Assembly: GCA_961205875.1 (NCBI GenBank)
Contig: OY540813.1
Span: 1,583,001-1,647,000 of the forward strand
Source: Sialis fuliginosa
Taxonomy: Eukaryota > Arthropoda > Insecta > Megaloptera > Sialidae
DNA length: 64,000 bases
Direction of reading: 5' to 3'
A program made the position numbers and the translations under genes. Each line of letters opens with the position of its first letter. Positions within the stretch are counted from its first letter, which is position 1. Of the stretch, positions 1 through 12,051 are shown piece after piece. Under the pieces are notes generated by a model. That model saw nothing but the letters and a program-made list of their open reading frames with translations, did no database searches and was not told the origin of the DNA.

Positions 1-149
1 AACACTTGACTGTAAAACAGCTTAATTTGATGACAATCGGCTAATTTAAAGTAATTATTAGTGTAATCTATTTATTAATTATTATATTATCATAGCATCT
101 GCTTTACTTGCTATTAAAGCGTCCAAGACTTGTGCCAATACCTTATAAA
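1..149 (-). mobile_element. Partial copy of the ACTGGCACCAGT MITE (family M1)
   Basis: Read on the minus strand this matches the right half of the longer copy at 3243-3763, including the segments GTAAAGCAGATGCTATGATA and TTTGATGACAATCGG. It reaches a terminal-repeat-like end at about 121-149 (CCAAGACTTGTGCCAATACC). It is cut by the window edge. Confidence 0.7.
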
Positions 150-540
150 GTCAAGCAGAGTTTGCTCGCTGAATTTTACTGACAAAGATTGGCGACTCAA
201 ATATATTATTTTGAAATAATCCTGTCATCAAGAGGTTACTTAATCCAAATGCTTTGCTTTCAATAAAATTTTTAGATTTAGAAAAAGGTTTTTTTTAAAT
301 TAATTTAAATAGTTTAAGTTAAGCATACGCTATGATTTCTTAAAAGTCAATGTAATAACATTGACATACCTGAAAAAGCTAAGCAATCATTTTTTAGATG
401 CAGATTATATTTTAGATTACGTAAATTAAATAAGTAGCTAATGTATCATAAATCTCAAAAAAGAAAATTTATTAAAACTATAACATAAAAACAACACTTG
501 TTCTTTTCATTTATATAAACGATTATCATTTTATTTTTCA

Positions 541-672
541 GTTTGCACTGACAATTATGGTTACTTCATTAGTATCTAGTATAGGTTCTTCCTCTGGAGT
601 TTTTATTTCAAATTTAGATTCTTCTAAGCGGTTTCTATTACGTCTTCATTTGCTTCTTTTAAATCTACATCG
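541..672 (-). pseudogene. Possible decayed exon of the helix/two-Cys precursor family
   Basis: On the minus strand an acidic segment beginning DVDLKEANEDVIET resembles the start of the second exons at 48045 (VGDIDIR...) and 43521. A one-base frame change is then needed to continue through an acidic stretch to TIIVSAN. A TGA stop stands exactly where intact relatives have the first motif cysteine (compare IIKANC at 47.8 kb). No signal-peptide exon or motif tail was found nearby. The match is short and could be chance; the call rests on exon-start similarity, spacing and the stop at the cysteine position. Confidence 0.35.
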
Positions 673-699
673 ATTTATAATATTTTAATTAAAACTAGA

Positions 700-1115
700 A
701 CATAAAATACCGGTATGGAGAACCATACATGACTTCCATGTTCTATAATATCTTTTTAAATAATTTTTAATATAAGAAAAATTTAATAGGAATTTGTCAG
801 ATATAAAACTCACCTTTGTATTAAAAATATTAGTCCTATAATGCCCTAATGTTAAAAATATAATACATATTCGTAGAATAACTAATTTGACACTTTAATT
901 TAGTTGCATTTGTTTCCAAGGCAACATGAATTCTGCAATTTCGATGACGTCACAACATTCAAGGTCAGAGCTGTCAATCTTACCTTGTATATTTGTATCA
1001 TGTCATTAATCTATGTTTCCATGGAAACAAATGCAACTAAATTCAAATTGTCAAATTAGTTGTTCTACGAATGTATATTATGTTTTTGACATTAGGACAT
1101 TAGAAAACTATTATT
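700..1115. repeat. Hairpin element, ~280-bp inverted repeat
   Basis: An arm from about 830 to 935 (ending in TTTAGTTGCATTTGTTTCC) is repeated inverted at about 1015-1112. The unpaired middle includes a GATGACGTCAC stretch. It is preceded by TATGGAGAACCATACATGAC, which recurs at about 42060 and 52186. One arm recurs at 42160-42250. This is a non-autonomous element with no coding capacity. Confidence 0.7.
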
Positions 1116-1904
1116 TATATACAAATGGCAATAACAGCTGTAACCGTCGTAAGTATATATGTTTTTTTATGTATTACGATATATGTATATACATAGTAAC
1201 AGGTTATATAATTTATTAATATAATATATATATAATTTAATATTAATAATATAATAGTAGTGACGTTAAATATAAATAAGAACAAACTTGTTTGTTTAAA
1301 CGACAAAATTAATTAAGAAGAGGAAAACGCAAGCTTTCGATTCACAGAATCATCGTCAGGCTATTAATAAAGATTTAAATTTGAGAACGATGTCGTTATC
1401 TCAATAATATTCATGTGACTAATAAATATAAATTTTGACGTTTAAACAAACAAGTTTGTTCTTATTAATTATATATGTATATTATATATATTTATTCTAT
1501 TTTGTTCTGAAACACAGCCCTGTGTTAGTTGACGCGACAGAAGGCTGTGGGAAGAGAACCAGGTTCGATTGATTCGTAGCCACCACTCATTTCCGGTTCG
1601 ATTCACGACACTGCACACACTACTCACTCACTCACTCTCTCTCTCTCTCACTCTGAAACCAATTCCCAAGTTGTCTGTGATCGTGTTCAGGTACGCGCGC
1701 CATGGATACTTTTTATTAATTTGTATGTTTCGCGACCCATGTAAAGGTTGCCACATTCTTGTTTGTGGTCTTATACGGTATGCAGATTGACTTTTGCAGA
1801 CTAGAAATTAACCGTGGCTTCAACCGCGTGTAGTGTTTTGAATTTGAATTTTTTTATTAGAAAATATCACATGCAATTTTTTTTTAAATTCAACTACCAT
1901 TTTT

Positions 1905-2375
1905 AGATTTCCGTAGAAAACTAGGAAACCTTATAGTTTCGCCATGGACGAAAAACAGAAATGATAAGATTTTTGAAAAAAATAATTTTTTTTACCCCCT
2001 TTCGATAGACTGAAAAGTGAACTCAATTTTTTTTTCACTTACCCCATTGAGTGGGATGTCATTAGATAGGTCTCCTAAAATGCAATGAAAAATGTTATAT
2101 GACATTTTGATTTTAACCCTTCAGTCACGATATATTTGCATTTAAATGTCGTAATCAGAGCGTCCCCTCCCCCCTTCTACTTTCGAAACTATCGATGCAA
2201 AAAATCTAAAAAAAATCCAGAATGTAGCTTTTAGTTAGTACTTTCAATGAAAATTATAACGAAAACTGTAGCTAGAATAGTTTATAAAATAAATTGAAAT
2301 AACTCTTGTTTATAAATCGTAATGACTACGGAAACCTATCAAGTGCGTGCCCAACACGCACTTGGCCGTTTTGTT
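1905..2375. repeat. Dispersed interspersed repeat, copy 1
   Basis: It starts near TTTCCGTAGAAAACTAGGAA and ends GACTACGGAAACCTATCA plus a GTGCGTG/CACGCAC hairpin. A second copy lies at 21480-21995 with the same order of blocks (a CCCC-rich middle, CAGTCACGATATATTT, ACTACGGAA...). The style is that of abundant lepidopteran repeats; the superfamily is not assigned. Confidence 0.6.
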
Positions 2376-3242
2376 TATTGAAAAACTAGCGCATTGGACC
2401 CGGTGTTACCCGGGGATATTAATTCAATTAAACATAAAGTAATCATGCCCACCCAATATGCCCACAACATAAATAAATGAAATTTACACAAAACATACAA
2501 AATTTGTACACCTAAACTTTACCTATCCATTAGTTAAAACCGGAATAAAATCTGTTCAGTAATTGTTGAGAAAATCGTGTAAAATAATATTTTTTAAACT
2601 CCCAGGAAACACCAGGTCTTGTCTTAGAATTTGTATGAAAATCAAAAATAAATCATAATAATTAATTTCGATATTTTACCTTTCTTGGAAGTGAAATGTT
2701 TCTTTATATTTAAATTTTCAATCAATATATTTTATTGTTGGCATGTGTAAAAAATCATCTATTATTTGTTTGACTAAAAATTATTTTTGTTATTATTTAT
2801 CTTGGATTTGTTTTAGAATTTTATAACAGTTGGCGACTCTGATTGTACGAGATAATTTTCATAATATCCCCACTGTTTTAATACCATTGGTGTTTACTTA
2901 CCGCGCGTACGAGAAAATTTGTCAAACACTTCACAAAGAAACTGTCTTATACTTTTTTTCTGCAAGTTTTTTATGATTTTTTATTTTTATACATTAAATC
3001 CATTTAATACAAAAATTATATAAATTAAAATATCCATTTGATATATGATATTTTAAGTGCTCCAAAGTATATGAAAGAAATTTCATAAAAAATGTATAAA
3101 ATCACTTTTTTATTTATAGAATAAAATATTTTATAAAAAAATGAACCAACTTCAAAAACGAAATAAAAAGCGAAAAAATGAGCAAAAGCAACAACGTAAT
3201 TAATGTATGTAATAAAAATTATCTTAAAACAACTTAAAAGGT

Positions 3243-3763
3243 AGGATACTGGAACCAGTCTTGGCCTTTTTAAGAGCAATACTGTTTTTTTTTTTTTTAA
3301 TGATGGGTTCTTTTTTGTATTTCTCATGAACTCATGTTACTAATAAAACAAGTAGGTCTTTATTAAATCAATTTAATTAATTACCGATGTCCACAAATAT
3401 AGTTTTTTTTTATTATTTTATGTTTTTTCTCCAGTAATGGACAAATTAAACCCAGTAATTGACACTGTACTACAACACAAAAGTAATAAAATAAAGAATC
3501 CTAAAATTAGAAAGAAGTAAAGCAGATGCTATGATAATATAATAATTAATAAATAAATTACACTAATAATTAGTTTAAATGTCCACCATTTTGACACCCA
3601 TTGGCCGATTGTCATCAAATTAAGCTGTTTTACAGTTAAGTGTTTATAGATTATGATTTACTAATGGCAGTATGTAATCAAATATCAACAAATATTTCTA
3701 ATTTAGTACATTTAGTTAAACAAGTTTGGATATTGTCCAAGACTGGTGCCAGTACCTTATAAG
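3243..3763 (+). mobile_element. M1 MITE, full-length-like copy
   Basis: The left end carries ATACTGGAACCAGTCTTGG and the right end CCAAGACTGGTGCCAGTACC, which are inverted copies of each other, about 520 bp apart. The interior has the family landmarks (CTCATGAACTCATGTTACTA, AATGTCCACCATTTTGACAC). There is no transposase frame, so it is non-autonomous. Confidence 0.8.
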
Positions 3764-5658
3764 TAGATATACGTAGGCATATACTGACCTTTTTTTTAGT
3801 AATAAGGAGTAGACTAACTACAGTTTATATAACTATATGATCAAAAAAAAAAAAGGTCATTCAATTCAAAATTATAATAATATATATTTTTTTGTATATT
3901 TTGGGGGGGGGGAGCTTCTAGTTACGGCCCTAGTCATATCCCCCCCTCCCATCGCAAAAAGCTATCTAAGCCACTGCTACAACTACACACTAAAATAACC
4001 TCTGCAAATCTGAATGTTTATCATGACAATAATAAATAAATGTATTTCTTTATACAGTAATATCAAAAACGTTTGTACAAATAGATCTATCAAAATTTAT
4101 ACACCACGTACAATGCTTGGGTACTCAAGCCATATACTATGTTATCCTAGATTCCTAGACGTTCTACATGCAATAAAAATCAAACAGATTCTATTAATAT
4201 CCACATTACGATATTTTCTTCAGAAGACGTACCAGAAAAACAAATATGATATATCGTTTTGTAAACTACGTGAATTTAATGTTTTCACGTACGAGACAAA
4301 TATACTGGGTCACGTGATAAACAACGTGACATGTGACATTCAAAGCCCAGAGTGACTAACTATCTAAAAAAAATTAAGCCAAATCCCAATGGGAAAGTTT
4401 GCGTAGAAATAAGATTTATTTAAAAATTTAAAAATTATTTTCTTATAAGGAGACTAACTGCGCGAGCATATAAATATAATAGTTAGGTATATGGTATCGC
4501 GGAGTTTATTTTTGATATATTTACTCTACACTATTCTTTACTACATTATATTGTTCAATATTTAACGGTTTAGGTAACGGTAAACTTTTTTTCTGGCGGT
4601 TCTAATTTGTGATAAGCGCACTGACGGACAGACAGACAAAGAGACGTTGAGTTTTATAATATGTAATAATTTTTTTAACGAAAATATTCATAATCACAAC
4701 AGCTAAATCTAAGTGTAGTTGTTTTTAAAATTTTTAGAAAATTACTTTTTTTAAAATCAAAAAAAAAAATATAAAAAAATGAAAAAATAACTAAGGGCCG
4801 CTATTTTTTCAAAAATCAATTACAATTAACGAAAGTTGCATCTATACAGATTAAAAAAATAATTTTTCTTTTTTCATTTGTACCAGCACCAAAATATTGA
4901 ATGTTTTTACCATGCGGAGGCGATTTTTTCCTAACCACTCTATAGTTTTTTTAATATTTTTCAAAAAAAAATGTATAAACATAGTTGATAGTAATATCCT
5001 TAATAAAATCCCCTCCCTCAATTCTAAAAAATTCATTAAATTTGAAAAAAAAATTATCAATTTTGTAACCGATCAAAATGGTGTTCCCCCTTAAAACATA
5101 GAGACGTGCCTGCCTATGACATGATCCCCATACATCTGTGTAACAACCCCACCTCATTAGAACTGACTATTCTACAATGTAACATAGAGTTATGCGACAT
5201 TTTTACAAAGATGAACGTTTTACAATTTGAATTTTAAAGTAGCTACGACATTCCTAAGAAATCTGTGCCCCTCACAACGCATCTCGTTACCCCCCTCCCA
5301 CCCTCCCACCTCCCTTCCTACAATATCCACTCCATTGTGCTTATCGCTCACGAATATAGATATCTGTAATACCTGCCAGGTTAAATGTTACAAATCATTT
5401 TTGACGAAGATTTCAAGAAATGTTATTTTCTTCACTGACAGATAAATATGATTTTCTTTAAGTCTATATAGATAATATATTATGTTTTATTGTTGTGAAA
5501 TAAGATACTGGCACCAGTCTTGGACGCTTTAAAAACAAGGTATAATGTTTTTTTTTGTAATTCTCATGAACTCATGTTACTAATAAAACAAGTAGGTACC
5601 TCTTTATTAAATTAATTTAATTACCAAAGTCCGCAAATATAGTTTGTTTTTTTTAAAG

Positions 5659-6229
5659 TATGTGTATTCAATGTAACCGTGTATTATGTTCGCTTGAAAT
5701 ATAAGTGTGTTGGCCCTACGGTCAACGCGCTGGCGTCTCGCCTGGTTTTAAGATTTTGATTTTAATTTTTATTTACAATTATTTTTTATTTTTTTGTACA
5801 CATTACCTCTCCCACTTGCGTAAAAATCGATAAATTAGACATAAATAAAACATATATTATTATTGACAATGAAAATATTGATATATACGCCAGTACATAA
5901 TTATTAATTTGTTTTAAAGTAAATTTAATTTATTATTGACACAACTCATTAGTTTTTTATTAATAAATTGAAAAGTTTTAATAAAAAACAAACTTGAAAG
6001 AAACCACAAACATCTATTGTCAATAATAATATATGTTTTATTTATGTCTAATTTATCGATTTTTACGCAAGTGGGAGAGGTAATGTATACAAAAAAATAA
6101 AAAATAATTGTAAATAAAAATTAAAATCAAAATCTTAAAACCAGGCGAGACGCCAGCGCGTTGACCGTAGGGCCAACACACTTATATTTCGAGCGAACAT
6201 AATACACGGTTATATTGAATACACAAATT
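5659..6229. repeat. Long near-perfect palindrome, ~570 bp
   Basis: The arm 5659-5870 (with GTTGGCCCTACGGTCAACGC) is repeated inverted to 6229, around a short spacer near 5880-6010. The arms differ at only a few bases, which implies recent formation or gene conversion. It interrupts an M1 MITE fragment at 5503-5655, so it inserted after that MITE. Confidence 0.8.
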
Positions 6230-7957
6230 TTCAAAGTTAATTATCTTTGTAATTAAGGCCTATGAGATCAAATTGTTGGACACGTGTCTTTTTATTTTTG
6301 CTCTAGTTTGACATACCACAAGCTCATTGAAATTCTCATTAACCGTGCTGTTGCTTCCCCTTGTAAGTAAATATAAAAACTACGACATGCTCTTTCAGAA
6401 AATGTAAAATTTAAATGAATTGGCGAAGAAATTTACGAAATATGGCCGACTTCGATCAACTTATTATAATAACAATATTCAGTGGATATTTTTGCAGCAT
6501 GCATCTCTCGGGTAACGGATCCGTTGTTGCGTCGGTCGTCCAGTGGACCCTTCACCCCCCCCCCCCCCTCCCACCCGTTCACACCACTCGCCGAAACATT
6601 ACTTCCACCGAGTTGCAAAGTTCTTGGCGCTATAAATTCACTAGTGGAACGTCGCTGCGGGCACTTAAAGTACTAATTATACTAAACTTTGCGATAATTT
6701 CAATGGATTTACAGATTACCACACATTTGCGGCGTGAGTGTACGCGTTGTTGCGCTACACACACACACACACACACAGAGACACCCTCGTGTACGCACTC
6801 GCACGAATTTTTTGATATCCAGTTCTTCTGACGAAATAATTTGTTATTAAATAAGGATTGCCGAATTTTATGCCTAATTTAAAAAAAACTATTCTATGAT
6901 GATCTTACGTGTCTCCTATTACCAAAAAAATACTTATTTCTGCCGAAAATAAAGGTTTAATCAATAAAGTTAACCCTAATTTTGAATTTGACGCCAAAAC
7001 GCTCGCAGGTGTCATGGCGCATTTTTGACGTCACGCCTATGTAAACACTCCTTGTCAACAATATGCATGGACAGCGCATTCTGTATTAACACAATGGTGT
7101 AACATTTGTTCATAAAATGAGAGAGAGATGCAGTGTAGTTTGGAATATATATATCTCTTTTTCTAAGAATCTGATTGGTAGCTTACTATAGTTCAGGGTA
7201 GTATTTCTGTCCGATATATTTTTGTATATCATCTTATGATTCTTGTGCAATAAGGGCTCTATCCTGAAGGTCCAGTCATCAAAAAAATGTCAAGTTTCTT
7301 AGCAGATTGAATATAATGCCCATGAATATATGTAAGCTTTTGATTTAAAAATATTTCCACTTTGTACAATTTTTTTGTATATTAATTTTAACATTTATTA
7401 AACTAAAATATATCAATAGTAAATTAAATACTACATAGTTAAATCTATTTATTGTTGTGATAATTTCAATTATTCTTACATAGATAGATTACAAATATTA
7501 CACAGAATAAAAAAAAAACAGTAATGTCTAGTATTATAAAGAATTTTATTTTAAGCAAAAGCTAAGCTGTTAAATATAAATGACAGCCCACCAACAGATC
7601 TAATCAATGGTATGGTTTATAGAATTACATTAAGTAGAAATCAGCAGTGGTGATAAGTGTACATCATTACATTTTTATAAATTTTATTATTTATTATTTA
7701 CTACATTTGATTTTTTCATATTTTTGTAACACCATTGTCATTTTTTTATATAATAGCTCATTTAATTTTGTATTATAAATCAGTTTAACAGTGCTTTTTT
7801 TTCTCTTGTAAAATAATCAAAGTCACTAAGTAGAAATTTCGAAAAAAATCATATTGAAAAGTGTCCTTGGTTTTAGGTTATAATATTGTATATACTTTAT
7901 AATTTTATCTTATATGTAATATTATTTCATATATTATATCTTCATCTTTCATAGCAA

Positions 7958-8432
7958 TTAAAATATCACTCGACTCCCTAAAAATAAAAATATTATTATT
8001 AATAAATGTATATTAAAAAAAATTGTTACATTTTATTTTTCATTATCTGAAATTAATCAAAATATTCTGACATAAAAAACTAAAATTTAATTAATATAAT
8101 ATAAATCCATAGAATTTAACTACGGTGCATAGGGATTCAGTGTTATTTTAGATACATACAAGTTTTATTAAATTTTTTTAAATTTTAAATTATCAAGTAA
8201 AAATAAAAATTAATGAAAAAATTTTTCAACAATGTAAAAAATTATTTCCAAAAAAATTCTTACCAATTGGTGTGATTTTTTTCACGCATTTACCGCTTCT
8301 CTTGTGAAAGAAATAATTTGAACGGCAAGGAACTTTGGCTATATTGTACATCCTAGGCTCGGCCCTTACTTCCGGTAAAGAATGAAGAAATATTCCCAAA
8401 ACCGCCAAAATCAACAGTACAAAAAATTTCAT
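7958..8432 (-). CDS. Secapin-like two-Cys secreted peptide 1 (two coding exons)
   Basis: Exon 1 is 8264-8432 and exon 2 is 7958-7977. The precursor is about 62 residues. A signal peptide (FFVLLILAVLGIF core) ends near residues 22-25, and the short mature part has C-x12-C (CRSNYFFHKRSGKC) followed by basic residues. The donor is CCAATTG|GTAAGA and the acceptor TTTTTAG|GGAGTC, in phase 1. The 20-nt second exon adds a short S-R-V-I-F-type tail before TAA. The same exon pattern is seen in the next two genes, which supports the splice. Secapins are small one-disulfide peptides of bee venom with protease-inhibitor or antimicrobial activity; identity here rests on motif shape only. A conserved upstream block lies at 8508-8553. 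Confidence 0.7.
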
Positions 8433-8507
8433 TTTTGTATATAGTTGTATTCTTAGTAGATCAATTCAAATAATAATATGGTCAATTTGTTTTTGGTATT
8501 TTTTTAA

Positions 8508-8553
8508 ATAACCGGAAGGTGTTTATTATAATAAATATATTTTTTGCGGTTTC
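8508..8553 (-). promoter_or_regulatory. Shared CCGG...GCGGTTT upstream block, gene 1
   Basis: AACCGGAAG is followed about 25 bp later by TTTGCGGTTT on the plus strand (AAACCGCAAA...CTTCCGGTT in gene orientation), about 76-120 bp upstream of the ATG. The same pair with AT-rich spacing lies upstream of the next two genes (9754-9791, 11114-11165). This suggests a retained promoter element or recent duplication. Confidence 0.5.
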
Positions 8554-8759
8554 TTGCTAATAACCGCATATTCTTATCTTATTTACCTCTACGAAAGGAA
8601 GTTATATTTTTCTACACGTTATACATACAGGTATCTACTGAACCGATTTAAATGAGGTTTTCACAAATTCAGAAATTCTTAACTATTAATTTTTTATAAA
8701 AAACCTATCAAAAAGTTAAGTATACGTGGTATTAATAAACAAAAATTTTCATTAACAGA

Positions 8760-9033
8760 CGAATCGTCAAATTTGAAACAATGTAAAGCAGTTGCTATGA
8801 TAATATAATAATTAATAAATAAATTATACTAATAATTAGTTTAAATGTCCACCATTTTGACACCTATTGGCCTCATGTCATCAAATCACTCTGTAAGAAA
8901 GTTAAATGTATATAGATTAATATTCAGAAATGGTAGTAATAAAATATCAACAAAAATTTCTAATTCAGTACATTTAAATTAAAAAAATACCATTACTGGG
9001 GTCATATCCAAGACTGGTGCCAGTACCTTACAT
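8760..9033 (+). mobile_element. M1 MITE, right-end fragment
   Basis: It starts at CGTCAAATTTGAAACAATGT and ends CCAAGACTGGTGCCAGTACC. The left half of the element is missing. It lies between array genes 1 and 2. Confidence 0.75.
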
Positions 9034-9287
9034 GAAATTTAAAATTGCACTTACCTACATTTATAAATTACTATCTACTTTTCTTGTAAAACTATGTTTA
9101 ATAAACAAAAATCATAACTTACTATCAAAAATTTTAATCAATAAACAAAATAAAGAATATTACATGTTAATATAATTAAATTGAATAAGGTTAAAGATTA
9201 CATAATTATAAATTATTGAATATAAGATAGAACATATAAAAATTAATATAAATATTATTTATTAAATTCTTGGTTTTTCTCGGTTTC

Positions 9288-9663
9288 TTAAAAAATCACT
9301 CGAGGACCTAAAATAAAATATAAATTATTAATTATAATATGAAAATAATATCAATATAAGTAAATGCTTATGGCGTTGGTTGATTAGGGGCGCTATATTG
9401 AAACATTTTATTTATACGAATTATTTTTAAAATTTTGAATTTTTTTTGTAAACTTTACAAAGGTTAAAAATTTTATAAAAATACTTACGTTTAGTTACCC
9501 CTTTGGGAATGTGCATCCTGTTCGGAGCCTTTATAATACGAGCCTTCATTTTAGAATTCAACTTGGTCACTGATAAATTTGACTCAGAATTAACTTCCGG
9601 TAGAGAAATTAGAAGAAACATCCCAAAAATCAACAATACAAAAAATTTAAACGGATACAACAT
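9288..9663 (-). CDS. Array peptide 2, cysteine-less paralogue (two coding exons)
   Basis: Exon 1 is 9489-9663 and exon 2 is 9288-9307; the precursor is about 64 residues. The signal peptide has core FFVLLIFGMFLLISL and ends near SLPEVNSES, close to the SLPEV region of its neighbours. The mature part has the family lead-in IIKAPNR, but neither motif cysteine is present: where relatives read R-C-x-x-G this reads NRMHIPKG. Donor ACTAAAC|GTAAGT and acceptor TTTTTAG-type site |GTCCTCG are in phase 1, and the 20-nt second exon ends in P-R-V-I-F before TAA. The intact frame and exon layout argue for a functional linear peptide rather than simple decay, though a young pseudogene is possible. An upstream block at 9754-9791 matches genes 1 and 3. 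Confidence 0.65.
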
Positions 9664-9753
9664 TTTTGGTGCTGTTTATTTCAAGTTATATTGATATTTA
9701 ATTGTTTTTTTATATGTTTAATAATAATATTTATTAATATGATTGATAAAAAA

Positions 9754-9791
9754 TAACCGGAGATAACATAATTATATATCAACTGCGGTTT
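9754..9791 (-). promoter_or_regulatory. Shared CCGG...GCGGTTT upstream block, gene 2
   Basis: AACCGGAG and TGCGGTTTCTTG flank an AT-rich spacer about 95-125 bp upstream of the gene 2 start, as in genes 1 and 3. Confidence 0.45.
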
Positions 9792-10553
9792 CTTGAAATA
9801 TTTTTGCTTCCTTGCATTATCGAAGATACGAGAAGCTTTGCGGTCGTTTTCCAATGAGAAAAAAAAAGTTATTCTCCGATTTCAAAATTTTCAATTAAAA
9901 TATAAAATATTGTTTCTTATTGAAAAAAAAGTTTACATTAACCCCCCCCCCCCCCTCCAAACTTTCGTCTGAAATATTTTTTTGTAAAATGTAAAATTTT
10001 TTACACCCACTCTAAAAAATTAATAATATTTTTTTAATACATTCTGCATATAGATAAAATAAGGCCTTTATAAAATATACATATATTAATCTACATATTT
10101 TTTTAATATAATATAATATTATATATAATAAATATAATTGATTATATTAAAATGTCAGGTACCTATATAAGAAAATATTATCTCAAAATATACTAATAAA
10201 TAGTTATAAGCAATATAAGTACATTTAAATAAATGATTAGAATTTCGTCACAAATTATAACAAAATAAATTTGTTATCTTTATTATTACAAACTAATATA
10301 CAGGGTGTCCCAGTTTCGAAAGACCGAAAAAAAGATCTGAAATAAATGCCATATTTCATATATTTCTCGAGACATATACAATATTTTTGTGGCATTTAAC
10401 AGGGCCGTAACAAGATCGACTATATTTTTTTCAAATGGGCCAAAAAAAATAAAAGAGCTGGGATATCCTGTATAAGTAAATTAATTAATAAAACATTAAA
10501 TAATATAATAAAACCTATATATTATTAAAATAAATATTACATAATTCTTGATT

Positions 10554-11023
10554 TTATATGTACTGCCGGGGACCTGAAAATAAAATAAATAAAATACTAT
10601 TAACAAATTTCTAAAAAAAAAATTTTACTTAAATTATTATTAATAATAAAATTATCTCTTTCCACCCCTTGTAAATTAAAAAAAAAGGTTTGACAATTAC
10701 AGTTTAACCCCCCCCTCTTACCCCCCACCACATATACACTGTGTCATTCCCTTACTTTATTCAAAATAATAATCACAAAAATCAAAGTTAAAAAATAAAT
10801 TCAACTTACGATTTCCGATCAATTCTTTGACAACGATTGATTTTTTTTTGCAAATACCCCTTATGTCATACACGTAATTTGGGGGGCACTTATTGACTCT
10901 TGACTTGAACGAGGTCCTGTAAGGGATGTACCCAGGCTCGGCTCCTACTTCCGGTATAGATGTAAAAAATATCCCCAAAATCACCAGAGTTGAAAGTATA
11001 AGAATTTTTAACGGATTGAACAT
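10554..11023 (-). CDS. Secapin-like two-Cys secreted peptide 3 (two coding exons)
   Basis: Exon 1 is 10810-11023 and exon 2 is 10554-10573; about 77 residues. The signal peptide (core ILILSTLVILGIFF) ends near SIPEVGAEP. The mature part carries C-x11-C as CPPNYVYDIRGIC followed by KKKS, then a spacer. Donor AAATC|GTAAGT and acceptor TTTTCAG|GTCCCC are in phase 1, and the 20-nt exon adds a P-R-Q-Y-I tail and TAA. The three neighbouring genes share exon sizes, phase and leader, so they arose by tandem duplication. Secapin-like assignment is by motif only. Confidence 0.72.
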
Positions 11024-11113
11024 TTTTATTTAATTTTTTTTGACCAATCTATTTCAGGTAAAGTTAAATTCTAATTATTTGTGGTACATTTAGTAATATT
11101 TATTTGTAATATT

Positions 11114-11165
11114 TAACCGGAAGTTATTGCATATTATAAATTATTATAAATAATTTGCGGTTTTA
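11114..11165 (-). promoter_or_regulatory. Shared CCGG...GCGGTTT upstream block, gene 3
   Basis: AACCGGAAG and TTTGCGGTTTT lie about 40 bp apart around TATAAATTATTATAAAT, about 91-142 bp upstream of the gene 3 ATG. The pair matches the blocks at 8508 and 9754. Confidence 0.5.
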
Positions 11166-12051
11166 TCAATAATTTTGTAAAACTGATAAATATTTTTTTT
11201 ATCATATGACCCTCATGTTAGTTTTTATATTTTCTAATCATTTTGTAAAATTGATAAAATATATCGGCATCATTGGATCACAAAGTCCTATGTTACGTAA
11301 TATATAAGATATATTAAGTATTATTGTCATCTATATTCTATATTCTATCAATTTACATTATTATAATCCATACTTATATTATAAAAATTCAAAAGTACCT
11401 CTATCTATTTGTTACCTTTTCACGACTAAACGGCTGAACCGATCTTGATGAAATTTGGGAGAGAGGTAGCTTGCATCCTAAGGAAAGACATAGGCTATTT
11501 TGCATCTCGAAAAAATTGTTTAGAAATATGCAAATAAACAGATTAACTTTTATTAAATAAGAAAATATTGATAAAGGATTTTTGTTTGTATTATAATGTA
11601 ATATTTTTTAAATCTGTTGACTTTCTTTACAGTTGTTTATATTAACTTGGTTTCTAGGCTGTTATCCACGTTGTCGTATTTCTCCTGAAGAAGACTTCGA
11701 CATAAAAATCGAAACGTCAAGAAAAAAATTAATTAATTAAACTTTCTAGCATGTAAATAGTTAACTGGGTGAGGGAGGGGGTCGTTAAAATGAAATAAAG
11801 GTATTTATAAATGTAATCATACTTTTAATCTAGAAATACAATATAAAATATTAAATTATATTACAAAATTCAGCCAATACTTTTTTCCTGTCAAACTTTG
11901 ACACTTGTAAAAAATTAAAAAATCACAGTCCTAAAGTGTACATATTTTTGATAAAAATATATATAATTTCAACTTATTTATTTTTAAAATTGTATAAAAT
12001 ATGTTTATGTATATTATTTATTTACATTATAAAGATTTGTATGTATATTGA
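11166..12051. other. Gene-free interval
   Basis: It holds a dispersed repeat fragment at about 11380-11530 (ACGGCTGAACCGATCTTGAT, then GAAATTTGGGAGAGAGG). Relatives lie at 31478-31600 and, inverted, at 55785-55915. I see nothing else of note. Confidence 0.5.

Larger units (their letters stand above)
1115..7957. other. Gene-free repeat-rich region
   Basis: I see no convincing gene. Contents: an inverted-repeat element at 1270-1475 (ends AAACAAACAAGTTTGTTCTTAT; a relative lies at 40970-41095), a dispersed repeat at 1905-2375 ending in a GTGCGTGCCCAACACGCACT hairpin, an M1 MITE at 3243-3763, an M1 left-end fragment at 5503-5655, a long palindrome at 5659-6229, a poly-C run near 6549-6567 and an (AC)n microsatellite near 6753-6775. 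Open frames at 4014-4355 and 6415-6831 lack a signal peptide, recognisable domain or splice support and are not called. Confidence 0.6.

Noticed and set aside
4014..4355. 113-codon open frame on the plus strand
   Set aside because: No signal peptide, domain, repeat or splice support; its composition fits chance in AT-rich DNA.
6415..6831. 138-codon open frame on the plus strand
   Set aside because: It runs through a poly-C tract and an (AC)n microsatellite, and no homologous features are seen.
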